A DNA stretch of 64,000 bases, taken from Allomuricauda sp. GTDB taxonomy: Bacteria; Bacteroidota; Bacteroidia; Flavobacteriales; Flavobacteriaceae. Where the stretch lies: assembly GCA_003712125.1 (NCBI GenBank), contig RHLF01000001.1, positions 186,001-250,000 on the forward strand, in the 5' to 3' direction. The translations under genes and the position numbers were made by a program. The first letter of the stretch is position 1. Each line of letters starts with the position of its first letter. Shown here piece after piece: positions 1 through 7,011 of this stretch. The notes under the pieces were generated by a model. It did no database searches and was not told the origin of the DNA. It saw nothing but the letters and a program-made list of their open reading frames with translations.

Positions 1-473
1 AAACCGGGATCGACAAGCCTTATGTTTTTGACCTGCATTACGAATTACCTTTTTTATGGAATGCTGAACTGAAATTCGAACAGCCAGACCCTGCTAAATT
101 GAAAAGACTTGTTCAATTGCGTATCCTAGCCAATAATGTGCTCGATACTTTCCTTAAGAAAGAGAAGCTAGAGTCTGCAATTCGTATCTGGCCACATCAT
201 TTTGATACAGGGGCTTTCGTTGTCTTGGCCGACGGTTCTGAAAAATCTATTGGAATGGGTATGGCCATACCTGATTCCTTGGTAAATGACCATTACTTCT
301 ACCTCAGCGCATACCATGGACATGAAGGTATCGACACTTCCAATTTTTCAGCATTGGCCCATGGTGAATGGAAAAATGACGGGTTTAAGGGTGCCATTTT
401 GCCTACTTCTGAAGTTACGACCTTAGAGGCAGTACAGTTTCTTCAAGAAGCCCTTGGAGCTTACCTAGACTAA
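1..473 (+). CDS. Hypothetical protein, 3' part only (possibly DUF5996-like)
   Basis: The reading frame is open from the first bases of the window to the TAA at 471-473, giving 156 residues of the C-terminal part; the true start lies upstream of the window. An in-frame TTG at 99 is only an internal codon, because sensible protein sequence continues upstream of it. A WPHHFDTG segment sits near the middle and resembles the WPHHFD motif of DUF5996-type proteins. That assignment is from memory of the motif and is not certain. No signal peptide or membrane segment is visible in the part present. The gene converges on the flavodoxin-like gene with 5 bases between the stops. Confidence 0.7.
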   Translation, partial: TGIDKPYVFDLHYELPFLWNAELKFEQPDPAKLKRLVQLRILANNVLDTFLKKEKLESAIRIWPHHFDTGAFVVLADGSEKSIGMGMAIPDSLVNDHYFYLSAYHGHEGIDTSNFSALAHGEWKNDGFKGAILPTSEVTTLEAVQFLQEALGAYLD

Positions 474-478
474 TTTGC

Positions 479-1294
479 TCACCTTTTGTGCTCCGGACTA
501 TCGAATCCGGCTTGGCATCCAGCAGCCCATTCATCAGGTTGGTTGCCATAGGCAGGAATTCCTCCTTGATCTTTTAACATTCGGGCCAAATGCAGACAAT
601 TCCAAACCAAAAAAGTAGTATTTCGATTCGTAAAATCATTTTCGGGGCCACCCGAACCTTCATCTCTGTATGAGGGGCCAGGCCCTGCTTCTCCCATCCA
701 CCCAGCGTCAGCCTGTGGTGGCACCGTGTATCCGATATGTGACAAGGAGAAAAGAATATTCATGGCACAGTGCTTTACCCCGTCCTCATTACCTGTTATC
801 AAAGTTGCCCCAACTTTGCCATAATCGCGATATTGACCCTTGGCATTAAATTGATGGGTGTAGCCATACATCCGTTCCAATGTTCTATTGCATACCGATG
901 ATTTTTCTCCCAACCAAACCGAAGTACAAATAATAAGGATATCACAGGCATCAATTTCCTTTTGTATTTGTGGCCAATCATCTTTGTCCCATTCGGGTGT
1001 TTGCGACATGTCTAACCCCAAACCTGCTGGTATTACATAATCTACCGGGCGAATTACTTTTGTGCTAACACCATTTTTTTCAAAAATGTTCTGAGCAACT
1101 TTTATCAAACCCTCGGTATGCGACAAAACGGGAGTGCGATTTAAGGTACAATTCAGGAAAAGGGCTTTTAAATCACTATAAGTTGCAGGAGGGTTAGCGC
1201 AGTGCTTGTCGGTCATATTTTTTAATTGCTCAGTCATATCATCACGATTTTTTAGATTTTTTAATGGGTATAGAGTACCATTCGAACATTTCAA
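479..1294 (-). CDS. Flavodoxin-family NAD(P)H-dependent oxidoreductase
   Basis: The product is a 271-residue cytoplasmic protein of the flavodoxin / NADPH-dependent FMN reductase fold. After a short N-terminal extension, a beta strand ALFLNCTLNR near residue 45 leads into the FMN phosphate loop. The central strand DILIICTSVWLGEKSS is the usual second flavin-contact segment, and ATLITGNEDG is a third. The physiological electron acceptor cannot be read from the sequence. The start at 1294 is the longest option; an ATG at 1240 (MTEQL) would remove 18 residues that are not part of the fold and is equally plausible. It lies downstream of the Spy-like gene but is separated from it by a terminator. 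Confidence 0.8.
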   Translation of the reverse strand: MKCSNGTLYPLKNLKNRDDMTEQLKNMTDKHCANPPATYSDLKALFLNCTLNRTPVLSHTEGLIKVAQNIFEKNGVSTKVIRPVDYVIPAGLGLDMSQTPEWDKDDWPQIQKEIDACDILIICTSVWLGEKSSVCNRTLERMYGYTHQFNAKGQYRDYGKVGATLITGNEDGVKHCAMNILFSLSHIGYTVPPQADAGWMGEAGPGPSYRDEGSGGPENDFTNRNTTFLVWNCLHLARMLKDQGGIPAYGNQPDEWAAGCQAGFDSPEHKR

Positions 1295-1311
1295 TATAGC
1301 CCTAAATTTTG

Positions 1312-1346
1312 GGAAAAGAAAAAGTCCTGGGTTATCACCCCAAGAC
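1312..1346 (-). terminator. Rho-independent terminator after the sigma/anti-sigma/Spy-like operon
   Basis: On the minus strand GTCTTGGG (1339-1346) pairs with CCCAGGAC (1324-1331) across a short loop, with one U-G pair. A T-rich tail follows (complement of 1312-1323). It lies 39 bases after the end of the 155-residue gene, so it should separate that operon from the flavodoxin-like gene. Confidence 0.6.
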
Positions 1347-1384
1347 CTTCCGTTCCTTAATCAAATTACCAAAGAAATTTCGAT

Positions 1385-1852
1385 TTATCGGGGCGGTGGC
1401 CCGCCAGGAGGTGGCCCGTGAGCTGGCGGTCTTGGCCGGATTGCACCCTTTAATATCCGTTCGAGTTTTCGTTTTTGCCTTTCGTCACAGATCTCCTCTA
1501 TGCGTTTAAAATAATGGTACACTTCCAATTCTCGTTCCTTGGTCAAGGCGCCGATTTGTGATGCTAATGAATCGATCAACAATTCATTACCCCTAATTCT
1601 GGAAAAAAGCTGTTCCTTCAATAGTCTTGATTCGCGATCAATGGCCCTCATTTTTTCGTGGTGGGCGTCATCAATTAGAAAGAATCGATCGATTTGATCC
1701 TTATTGAAATCGAGCCTATCATAAATAAATTCTCTGGGAGGTCTAGGCTTTTTATCAGGTTCTTTGATTACAATGTACAGCAATACCGTGTTCATAACCA
1801 TTAGAAAACCCAGTAATATAAATAGCATCGTATTCTTCTTCATCGCCTTCAA
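1385..1852 (-). CDS. Spy/CpxP-like membrane-anchored periplasmic protein
   Basis: This 155-residue protein starts with one hydrophobic segment (about residues 8-28), followed by a helical, charged domain with LDFNKDQIDRF and repeated Glu/Arg/Lys-rich helices. It ends in a Pro/Gly tail of the PPPGGPPP kind. The arrangement is that of Spy/CpxP or heavy-metal-resistance periplasmic sensor proteins, which bind misfolded proteins or metals and often regulate an adjacent sigma or two-component system. It overlaps the upstream anti-sigma-like gene by 4 bases, so the two are translationally coupled. The specific ligand is unknown. The call rests on size, topology and context rather than on a decisive motif. 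Confidence 0.65.
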   Translation of the reverse strand: MKAMKKNTMLFILLGFLMVMNTVLLYIVIKEPDKKPRPPREFIYDRLDFNKDQIDRFFLIDDAHHEKMRAIDRESRLLKEQLFSRIRGNELLIDSLASQIGALTKERELEVYHYFKRIEEICDERQKRKLERILKGAIRPRPPAHGPPPGGPPPR

Positions 1853-2163
1853 TTTAATAACGATTCTTGCTGCGATAAGGACAGACCATACGAATCAGCA
1901 AAAGTTTCCAGTTCTTGTTGCTGCCTAGAGTTGGAATAATAGTAGAGAACAGCGGCGTTCAAAAAAATAAAAAGGAGCAGGGCTGCCAATTGATACCTGG
2001 GAGTAAACCAAGGCACAATAGAAGAAACTTCATTGACCTCGTGCCTTCCTAACTTTTGTAAGACCTTATCTTTAAAAAAAGGAGGAACATCAACAGGCTC
2101 TACTGCTGAAATCGAATCAATAAGCTCGTCTACGAATTGCGATGTAATTTTTTTATCATTCAT
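1849..2163 (-). CDS. Putative anti-sigma factor, single membrane span
   Basis: The product has 104 residues. A cytoplasmic N-terminal region (about 1-50, with DELIDSISAVEPVDVPPFFKDKVL) is followed by one strong transmembrane segment (YQLAALLLFIFLNAAVLYYY, about residues 54-73) and a short extracytoplasmic tail. It sits 53 bases downstream of the ECF sigma gene and overlaps the Spy-like gene by 4 bases. A small membrane protein directly after an ECF sigma gene is usually its anti-sigma factor. No ZAS zinc motif (HxxxCxxC) is present, so this is assigned by context and topology. It would hold the sigma factor at the inner membrane until released. Confidence 0.6.
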   Translation of the reverse strand: MNDKKITSQFVDELIDSISAVEPVDVPPFFKDKVLQKLGRHEVNEVSSIVPWFTPRYQLAALLLFIFLNAAVLYYYSNSRQQQELETFADSYGLSLSQQESLLN

Positions 2164-2216
2164 GGTTGTTATGGTGGTCTAAATCTTTAGATGCTTTTTT
2201 GGCCAAAAACTTGCAC

Positions 2217-2795
2217 TCACTTTTCTTTTTTATAGTATGCGGTTAAAATTTGTTTTAAGTTTTTACGAGCCCTAAAAAGAAGAGACTCGATAGACGCTAT
2301 ACTCTTATGGGTGATAGCATTTACTTCTTTATAACTGAGACCATCGATTTTATGCAAGGTAAAAACGATTTTTTGGGCTTCCGGTAATTGATCGATGGCC
2401 TTAAAGAGAATTTCTTGCTCCTCTTTTCTTTCCAATTGCACCCCGGGATGATTAAACTCAGTGAAATATGAGGTTTTATCGATGGGCAATGCATTACCGG
2501 TCAATGACTGCATGAATCCAAAACGCTTTTTTGCGTTTTTTTTCCGAATGTATTCAAGTGACTTGTTTACCGCGATCCGATATATCCAGGTTGATAGTTT
2601 AGAATTACCCTTGAACTTGGCAATGGAATTGAAAACCTCAACAAAAACTTCTTGGGCCAAATCTTCGGCATCCTCAACATTGGGAACAAAAGACAGACAT
2701 GCATTAAAAACCAACTTTTGGTACTCATCCAAGAGTTTTTCGTAGGCCTCTCTTTTCTGAGCCTTTAAATCCGCTAAAAATTGCGCTTCACTCAA
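2217..2795 (-). CDS. ECF RNA polymerase sigma factor (sigma-70 family)
   Basis: The 192-residue protein has sigma region 2 (LVFNACLSFVPNVEDAEDLAQEVFVEVF, then WIYRIAVNKSLEYIRKK, about residues 28-86). After a linker comes region 4 with the helix-turn-helix segment LSYKEVNAITHKSIASIESLLFRARKNLK (about 153-183). It has no regions 1 or 3, as expected for the extracytoplasmic-function group. It is the first gene of a three-gene operon with the putative anti-sigma and Spy-like genes, and it is divergent from the EF-hand/YHYH/SCO set starting at 2910. It probably senses an envelope signal, but the target promoters cannot be named from this sequence. Confidence 0.93.
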   Translation of the reverse strand: MSEAQFLADLKAQKREAYEKLLDEYQKLVFNACLSFVPNVEDAEDLAQEVFVEVFNSIAKFKGNSKLSTWIYRIAVNKSLEYIRKKNAKKRFGFMQSLTGNALPIDKTSYFTEFNHPGVQLERKEEQEILFKAIDQLPEAQKIVFTLHKIDGLSYKEVNAITHKSIASIESLLFRARKNLKQILTAYYKKEK

Positions 2796-2909
2796 TTAAT
2801 CCACTTGCGTTAACAGTTACAAAATAAAGGGATTTAAGAAAATATATCATGCTAGCGCAAGTTTTCCAACACTTTTCACATCTAAACTTTTATATAAAGG
2901 AATATTACG

Positions 2910-3206
2910 ATGGTAAATAAAAAAGTGATGGTATTTGGTTTGGCAACAGTTTTCTTCATTTGCCAAACAAAGGCACAGACGAATGAAGACAATCAAGAAA
3001 GGCAACATAGAAAACCCCCTTCCATTGAACAGTTGTTTAAGGATTTGGATGCCAATAAGGATGGTAAACTTTCGGTGAAAGAAGTTAAGGGACCTCTCAA
3101 AAATCACTTTGACAAGGTGGATCTAAACGAAGATGGTTTCCTTACCAAAGAAGAATTAGAAAAAGCCCCGAAACCGAGGCGCAGAAAAAAAGTCGATAAC
3201 AATTAA
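2910..3206 (+). CDS. Secreted EF-hand protein
   Basis: This is a 98-residue protein with an N-terminal signal peptide (hydrophobic VMVFGLATVFFICQ, cleavage after about residue 22, TKAQ). Two EF-hand loops follow: DANKDGKLSVKE (about 48-59) and DLNEDGFLTKEE (about 71-82). Both have the Asp/Asn at positions 1, 3 and 5, the Gly at 6 and the Glu at 12 that bind calcium. A basic tail (KPRRRKK) ends the protein. It probably acts in the periplasm or at the surface. It begins 114 bases upstream of, and divergent from, the sigma-factor operon, and its stop is 10 bases before the YHYH gene, so the two are likely co-transcribed. Confidence 0.85.
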   Translation: MVNKKVMVFGLATVFFICQTKAQTNEDNQERQHRKPPSIEQLFKDLDANKDGKLSVKEVKGPLKNHFDKVDLNEDGFLTKEELEKAPKPRRRKKVDNN

Positions 3207-3216
3207 AATAACGATC

Positions 3217-3987
3217 ATGAGAAGAAATCCTATGGTATTGATTACGCTATTTCTCATTCTGGCCGGGCTGGCCTGTAGCGCTGATAACGATGATGCGGCC
3301 ATGGTAACTGACGATGTTGCAAACACTGATGATGTAGGCGGTACGGCAGAGCTGAGCGCTGCGTTTGCAGAGTTTGACGAAGATGAAACTACCATTTATT
3401 TGGATGGTAATAATGTGGTTATCGAAACAACGGGCTTTCCGAATCACGAAACCGTGTATTGGGGACCCGGAAATGATTTGTATCGAGATGAACCGGATGT
3501 CGCTCTAACTCCTAGCATCATACCGAATTTTGATGGATCGGCCACATTGGTGGTTTCCGCAAACCCGCAATTGGCTTCCACGAGCACAGCCACTAATTTA
3601 GGCGCAATTGGTATCGCCGTCAGTGGTGCGGCCATTTTTAATGACCAAGAAGGAAATGGACCACTGAGCCAGGCAGCCGCAAGTTTGGATTGGACCGGTG
3701 GGCACATTGGCCCCTCTGTTTACCATTACCATTTGGAACCTACTGCATGGTCAGAAGATGATGGTGCCCTAATTGGTATTTTGGCTGACGGTTTCTTTAT
3801 TTATGGGCGAAAAGACTATGACGGCAATTATCCTACCGATCTAGATGCCTCTGGGGGTCATTTTGGGCCTACACCCCACAATCCGGATGGTGAATACCAC
3901 TACCATATTCAAAATGAGTTGTACCTAAACCAATATTATGTCATTTTTCCAGGGGATTACCAGGGTACTCCGAACAGTATCAACTAG
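3217..3987 (+). CDS. YHYH-domain exported protein
   Basis: The 256-residue product begins with a signal sequence that may carry a lipoprotein Cys (LILAGLACS, Cys about residue 21). An acidic linker rich in Asp and Ala follows. The rest matches the YHYH protein family (Pfam PF14240): the motif YHYH occurs twice, in VYHYHLEP and EYHYHIQN, near residues 170 and 228, in a Gly/Asp-rich beta domain with GHIGPSVYHYH and GHFGPTPHNP. The paired His/Tyr motifs suggest metal binding, which is inference. It lies between the EF-hand gene and a MORN-type gene, followed by a SCO1-type gene. The last 50 bases overlap the next gene in another frame. Confidence 0.88.
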   Translation: MRRNPMVLITLFLILAGLACSADNDDAAMVTDDVANTDDVGGTAELSAAFAEFDEDETTIYLDGNNVVIETTGFPNHETVYWGPGNDLYRDEPDVALTPSIIPNFDGSATLVVSANPQLASTSTATNLGAIGIAVSGAAIFNDQEGNGPLSQAAASLDWTGGHIGPSVYHYHLEPTAWSEDDGALIGILADGFFIYGRKDYDGNYPTDLDASGGHFGPTPHNPDGEYHYHIQNELYLNQYYVIFPGDYQGTPNSIN

Positions 3988-4567
3988 AGCTATTGTACTT
4001 CTCGGCTTATTGGGACTGTTGGTACTTAGCGGATCTAAGAAGGACGAAATTCAGGTTGATTTTAAGGTGCCCGATGTAAACATACCAAAGGAGTGGTTGA
4101 AGTTGGACCAGAATAAAGGCAAATGGCACTATAAAGGCCAAGCCTACAGTGGGTATGCTTTCGTATGTCATGGCAACGGTACGTTTAGGGAACTGACTGG
4201 GTATATCGACGGAAAAAGACAAGGCCCTGCATTCAAATGGTTTGAAGATGGCAGCTTATCAAGCCAAAAAAATTACAATGCCAATCGTTTAGAAGGCATA
4301 GCAAAAACATGGTGGCCGAATGGTGTGCAAAGTTCAGCGTCTAAGTATCAAAATAGGCAACGCCAAGGTACCCAGTTAAAATGGTATGCCAATGGTCAAA
4401 TGGCGCAACGAAGGAGCTTTAATCACGGAAAAGAAGAAGGGCTACAACAGGCCTGGCTGCCAACCGGAAAGCTCTACGCAAATTATGAGGCAAAAAATGG
4501 CCGATTCTTTGGACTCAAGAGATCTAACCTCTGTTATCAATTAAAAAATGAAGTTGTTCAAAAATAG
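3938..4567 (+). CDS. MORN-like / YwqK-family repeat protein, membrane-anchored
   Basis: This 209-residue protein has a basic N-terminus, a hydrophobic stretch (AIVLLGLLGLLVLSG, about residues 18-32) and then several approximately 22-residue repeats of the type G-x-x-x-x-W-x-x-N/D-G-x, for example KWFEDGSLSS, TWWPNGVQSS, KWYANGQMAQ and AWLPTGKLYA. This is the pattern of MORN variants often labelled YwqK-family antitoxin; the antitoxin name is historical and no toxin gene is adjacent. The ATG at 3938 is supported because it supplies the basic region of the signal or anchor segment, although it lies 50 bases inside the YHYH gene. The 3' end overlaps the SCO gene by 20 bases. Confidence 0.8.
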   Translation: MSFFQGITRVLRTVSTRAIVLLGLLGLLVLSGSKKDEIQVDFKVPDVNIPKEWLKLDQNKGKWHYKGQAYSGYAFVCHGNGTFRELTGYIDGKRQGPAFKWFEDGSLSSQKNYNANRLEGIAKTWWPNGVQSSASKYQNRQRQGTQLKWYANGQMAQRRSFNHGKEEGLQQAWLPTGKLYANYEAKNGRFFGLKRSNLCYQLKNEVVQK

Positions 4568-5213
4568 GGGGTATCTAATCATTCTGGTGGCGTTAATTGG
4601 ATGCAACGGCCCTGAAAAAAGAGAAAAAACAAGTCGTGTAACAACCTTACCCTACTATGACAATCCTTCCTTTACGCCAAAATGGATGGGGCCCAGCAAT
4701 GATTCGATCCGCGGCATGCATAAAATTCCCAGCTTTTCATTGGTAAATCAATTGGGAGACACCATTTCCGAAAAGACGTTTGAAAACAAAATCTATGTCA
4801 CGGATTTCTTTTTTACCTCTTGTCCCGGAATTTGCCCAAAGATGACGGCTAATATGTTGTTGGTTCAGGAGGAATTTAGAAAAGATGATGAGGTTTTGTT
4901 ACTCTCCCACTCTGTTACGCCAGAATACGATTCGGTTCCTATTTTAAAGCATTATGCCGATACCAAAGGCGTTATTTCCAATAAGTGGCATCTCGTTACT
5001 GGTGAACGAAAGACCATTTACGGATTGGGCCGCTTTGGTTATTTTGTTGAAGAAGACTTAGGAATTCCTAAAGGTGAGGATGACTTTTTACATACTGAAA
5101 ATTTTATTCTTGTCGATAAAAAAAGACACATCAGAGGCATCTATAATGGATTGAACAAAACCGCAATTGCCCAATTAATTGCCGACATTAAGACCCTTAA
5201 AAAAGAGGGGTAA
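4548..5213 (+). CDS. SCO1/SenC-family lipoprotein (copper chaperone / thiol-disulfide protein)
   Basis: The 221-residue protein has a lipobox (LIGC, Cys about residue 19) and a thioredoxin-like domain with the SCO motif TSCPGICPKM (CxxxC, about residues 92-96). The conserved His lies in FLHTENF (about residue 182). These three residues bind copper in SCO proteins, which help assemble the CuA site of cytochrome c oxidase or act as periplasmic thiol oxidoreductases. It is the last gene of the EF-hand/YHYH/MORN/SCO set. That context suggests an envelope metal or redox role for the whole set, which is inference. The start overlaps the end of the preceding gene by 20 bases. Confidence 0.92.
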   Translation: MKLFKNRGYLIILVALIGCNGPEKREKTSRVTTLPYYDNPSFTPKWMGPSNDSIRGMHKIPSFSLVNQLGDTISEKTFENKIYVTDFFFTSCPGICPKMTANMLLVQEEFRKDDEVLLLSHSVTPEYDSVPILKHYADTKGVISNKWHLVTGERKTIYGLGRFGYFVEEDLGIPKGEDDFLHTENFILVDKKRHIRGIYNGLNKTAIAQLIADIKTLKKEG

Positions 5214-5273
5214 GCCTGAGCAACTTTGTGATTTAATTATGTTTAACTTTTTCTTTAAAAGATTAAACATTTG

Positions 5274-5281
5274 TATTTTTG
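5274..5281 (+). promoter_or_regulatory. Bacteroidota-type promoter -7 element (TATTTTTG)
   Basis: The octamer TATTTTTG is an exact match to the TAnnTTTG element that replaces the -10 box in this phylum. It ends 28 bases before the ATG at 5310, which places the transcript start near 5288. That makes a protein start at 5271 impossible for this transcript. A convincing -33 TTTG is not seen; an AT-rich stretch lies there instead. Confidence 0.6.
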
Positions 5282-5309
5282 TACCTACAGTGCTATAAAA
5301 TCAATTGTC

Positions 5310-5474
5310 ATGTTCAAGCTTTTCAAAAAGAGATCGTCAAAAGAAAAATTACAAGATCAATACGCCAAACTGATGTCTGAAGCCCACCTGCTTTCTACAA
5401 GAAACAGAAAGCTAAGTGATGCAAAAATTGCAGAGGCAGAAGAGGTAATGAAAAAAATTGAAGCCATTGTCTAA
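5310..5474 (+). CDS. Small helical protein, Lacal_2735-like family
   Basis: This 54-residue cytoplasmic protein is very charged (MFKLFKKRSSKEKLQ at the start, then KLMSEAHLLSTRNRKLSDAKIAEAEEVMKKIE) and is predicted to be almost entirely helical. It matches the short Lacal_2735-type family common in flavobacteria, whose function is unknown. I chose ATG 5310 rather than 5271, because family members begin MF-LFKK and because the TATTTTTG promoter element lies at 5274-5281. It is followed after 3 bases by the DUF2805 gene and so heads the light/repair operon. Confidence 0.8.
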   Translation: MFKLFKKRSSKEKLQDQYAKLMSEAHLLSTRNRKLSDAKIAEAEEVMKKIEAIV

Positions 5475-5477
5475 ACC

Positions 5478-5759
5478 ATGCGGCACGCCTTTGATGAAAG
5501 ACAATTAGATCGTATAATCGAGATGGCCTGGGAAGACCGCACACCATTCGAAGCGATTTCTTATCAATTTGGTATTTCTGAAAAAGAAGTCATAAAAATC
5601 ATGCGAAGCCAGCTCAAACGCAGCAGCTTCAACTTATGGCGCAAACGGGTAAATAGTGGGGTAAGTCAAAAACACCTCAAAAAACGGAATCCCGAAATTG
5701 ACCGGTTTAAATGCTCAAGACAGCGCCATATATCTGGCAATAAAATCAGTAAACGATAA
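5478..5759 (+). CDS. TIGR03643 / DUF2805 family protein
   Basis: The 93-residue protein has the family signature from residue 9 on: LDRIIEMAWEDRTPFEAI, then FGISEKEVIKIMR and SFNLWRKRV. It looks like a small helix-turn-helix protein (AWEDRTPFEAISYQFGISEKEVIKI), but DNA binding has not been shown by anything in this sequence. In many Bacteroidota and cyanobacteria this family sits next to photolyase and cryptochrome genes, as it does here, so a role linked to light repair is likely by association. The last 62 bases overlap the reading frame of the next gene if that gene uses TTG 5698. Confidence 0.85.
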   Translation: MRHAFDERQLDRIIEMAWEDRTPFEAISYQFGISEKEVIKIMRSQLKRSSFNLWRKRVNSGVSQKHLKKRNPEIDRFKCSRQRHISGNKISKR

Positions 5760-6870
5760 GTCAAAAAAGTTGGATCCTTACCTCTTTGAAACATCAGCAG
5801 TTGCAATTGATTCTCGGGTTTCAACTATTGATCCCATCACATATGGGAGAACTAGAAATTTTGTTGATGGCGCGGTCACCTATATATCGCCTTATATATC
5901 AAGAGGTGTCATTTCAACCAAACAGGTTTTAACCAAGCTCCTGGATCAAGGACATGCCCCAAAAAAAATCGAAAAATTTATTCAAGAACTTACATGGCGC
6001 GATTATTGGCAGCAGGTGTGGTCGACTAAGGGCGATGCGATTGATGTTGACCTAAAAAACCCTCAGACCGAAGTAACCAATCAGGGCATTCCTGAAGCCA
6101 TCACCTCGGGCCAAACGGGAATAGAAGCAATAGACAGGGCAATTGAGACTTTTTATAGAACAGGTTATCTACACAACCATGTTCGAATGTACATTGCCTC
6201 AATCGCATGTAACGTCGCAAAAAGCCATTGGAAGGCACCAGCAAAATGGATGTATTACCATTTATTGGATGGTGACTGGGCAAGCAACGCCTTGAGTTGG
6301 CAATGGGTGGCTGGAACAAATAGCAACAAAAAATACTATGCCAACCAAGACAATATCAACAAGTATTGTCATACCAGACAACAAGAAACCTTTCTCGATC
6401 TTTCCTATGAAGAACTGCCCAAAATGGCTGTTCCTTCAAAGCTATCCCATACCATTGATATGAAGCTTACGACCAACTTGCCAGAATCGACCCCTATCGT
6501 CATAGATACGACCTTACCGTCTCTGATCTACAATTTTTATAATCTAGATCCCAATTGGAAAAAAGGGGTGCTGGCCAATCGAATTTTGTTGTTGGAACCC
6601 TCGCATTTCAAAAAATACCCCATATCCGAAAATTCAATTCGCTTTATGCTGGATTTAGGTAAAAACATTGAAGGCTTACAAGTATTTGTAGGTGAATTTC
6701 AAGATCTCGTTGCACAATATCATCTTGAAAAAACCTATTACAAAGAACACCCCACCAACCTGCACTATAAGGGAATACAAGAACCACGGGATTGGATGTT
6801 CACAGTAGAAGGATATTATCCATCCTTTTTCGCATTTTGGAAAAAATGCAAAAAAGAACTTGTGTGGTAA
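5698..6870 (+). CDS. Photolyase/cryptochrome-like FAD-binding protein with reordered domains
   Basis: The 390-residue frame starts almost directly in the photolyase FAD-binding domain: TIDPITYGRTRNFVDGAVT (about 43-61), then SPYISRGVIS, TWRDYWQQVW, GYLHNHVRMYIASI and DGDWASNALSWQWVAG (to about 212). The usual N-terminal alpha/beta antenna domain is missing. About 120 residues at the C-terminus (ANRILLLEPSHFKKYP, VFVGEFQDL, EPRDWMF) look like an alpha/beta domain moved to the other end. It probably binds FAD and acts as a light-dependent DNA-repair enzyme or blue-light sensor. No ATG is available near the start; TTG 5698 or TTG 5770 (just after the upstream stop) are the candidates, so the true start is uncertain. 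Confidence 0.8.
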   Translation: MTGLNAQDSAIYLAIKSVNDKSKKLDPYLFETSAVAIDSRVSTIDPITYGRTRNFVDGAVTYISPYISRGVISTKQVLTKLLDQGHAPKKIEKFIQELTWRDYWQQVWSTKGDAIDVDLKNPQTEVTNQGIPEAITSGQTGIEAIDRAIETFYRTGYLHNHVRMYIASIACNVAKSHWKAPAKWMYYHLLDGDWASNALSWQWVAGTNSNKKYYANQDNINKYCHTRQQETFLDLSYEELPKMAVPSKLSHTIDMKLTTNLPESTPIVIDTTLPSLIYNFYNLDPNWKKGVLANRILLLEPSHFKKYPISENSIRFMLDLGKNIEGLQVFVGEFQDLVAQYHLEKTYYKEHPTNLHYKGIQEPRDWMFTVEGYYPSFFAFWKKCKKELVW

Positions 6871-6879
6871 ATTCAAAGA

Positions 6880-7011
6880 ATGAAAAAACCTTTTTTGCCA
6901 ATAAAAACCTGCCCAAGTTGTGGTCGCCCTTTTTCATGGAGAAAGAAATGGGAAAAAAATTGGGAAGGGGTAAAATATTGTAGTCAAAAATGCCGAAGAA
7001 ATAAAAAGTGA
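6880..7011 (+). CDS. DUF2256 zinc-finger micro-protein
   Basis: This 43-residue gene is intact, with ATG at 6880 and TGA at 7009. The protein has a [18 protein letters not shown] segment and a C-terminal YCSQKCRR, giving a CxxC-x(19)-CxxxC zinc site, with the WRKKW motif of DUF2256 proteins. Such proteins are almost always found beside photolyase or cryptochrome genes, and their role is unknown. It starts 9 bases after the FAD-binding gene, and its stop overlaps the GTG start of the next gene (GTGA, 7008-7011), so it is translationally coupled into the operon. Confidence 0.88.
   Translation: MKKPFLPIKTCPSCGRPFSWRKKWEKNWEGVKYCSQKCRRNKK

Noticed and set aside
1206-1509. Plus-strand frames with a Gly/Pro-rich end opposite the Spy-like gene
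   Set aside because: They are shadows of the Pro/Gly tail of the Spy-like protein and of a terminator.
2847-3107. Minus-strand frame opposite the EF-hand gene
   Set aside because: The EF-hand protein has clear domain motifs on the plus strand; the opposite frame has none.
3938-4567. Toxin-antitoxin pair suggested by the name YwqK antitoxin
   Set aside because: The neighbours are envelope proteins with signal peptides and none looks like a toxin; the name reflects repeat similarity only.
5271-5309. Longer start for the 54-residue Lacal_2735-like protein at ATG 5271
   Set aside because: The TATTTTTG promoter element at 5274-5281 lies inside the extension, and family members start at the second ATG.
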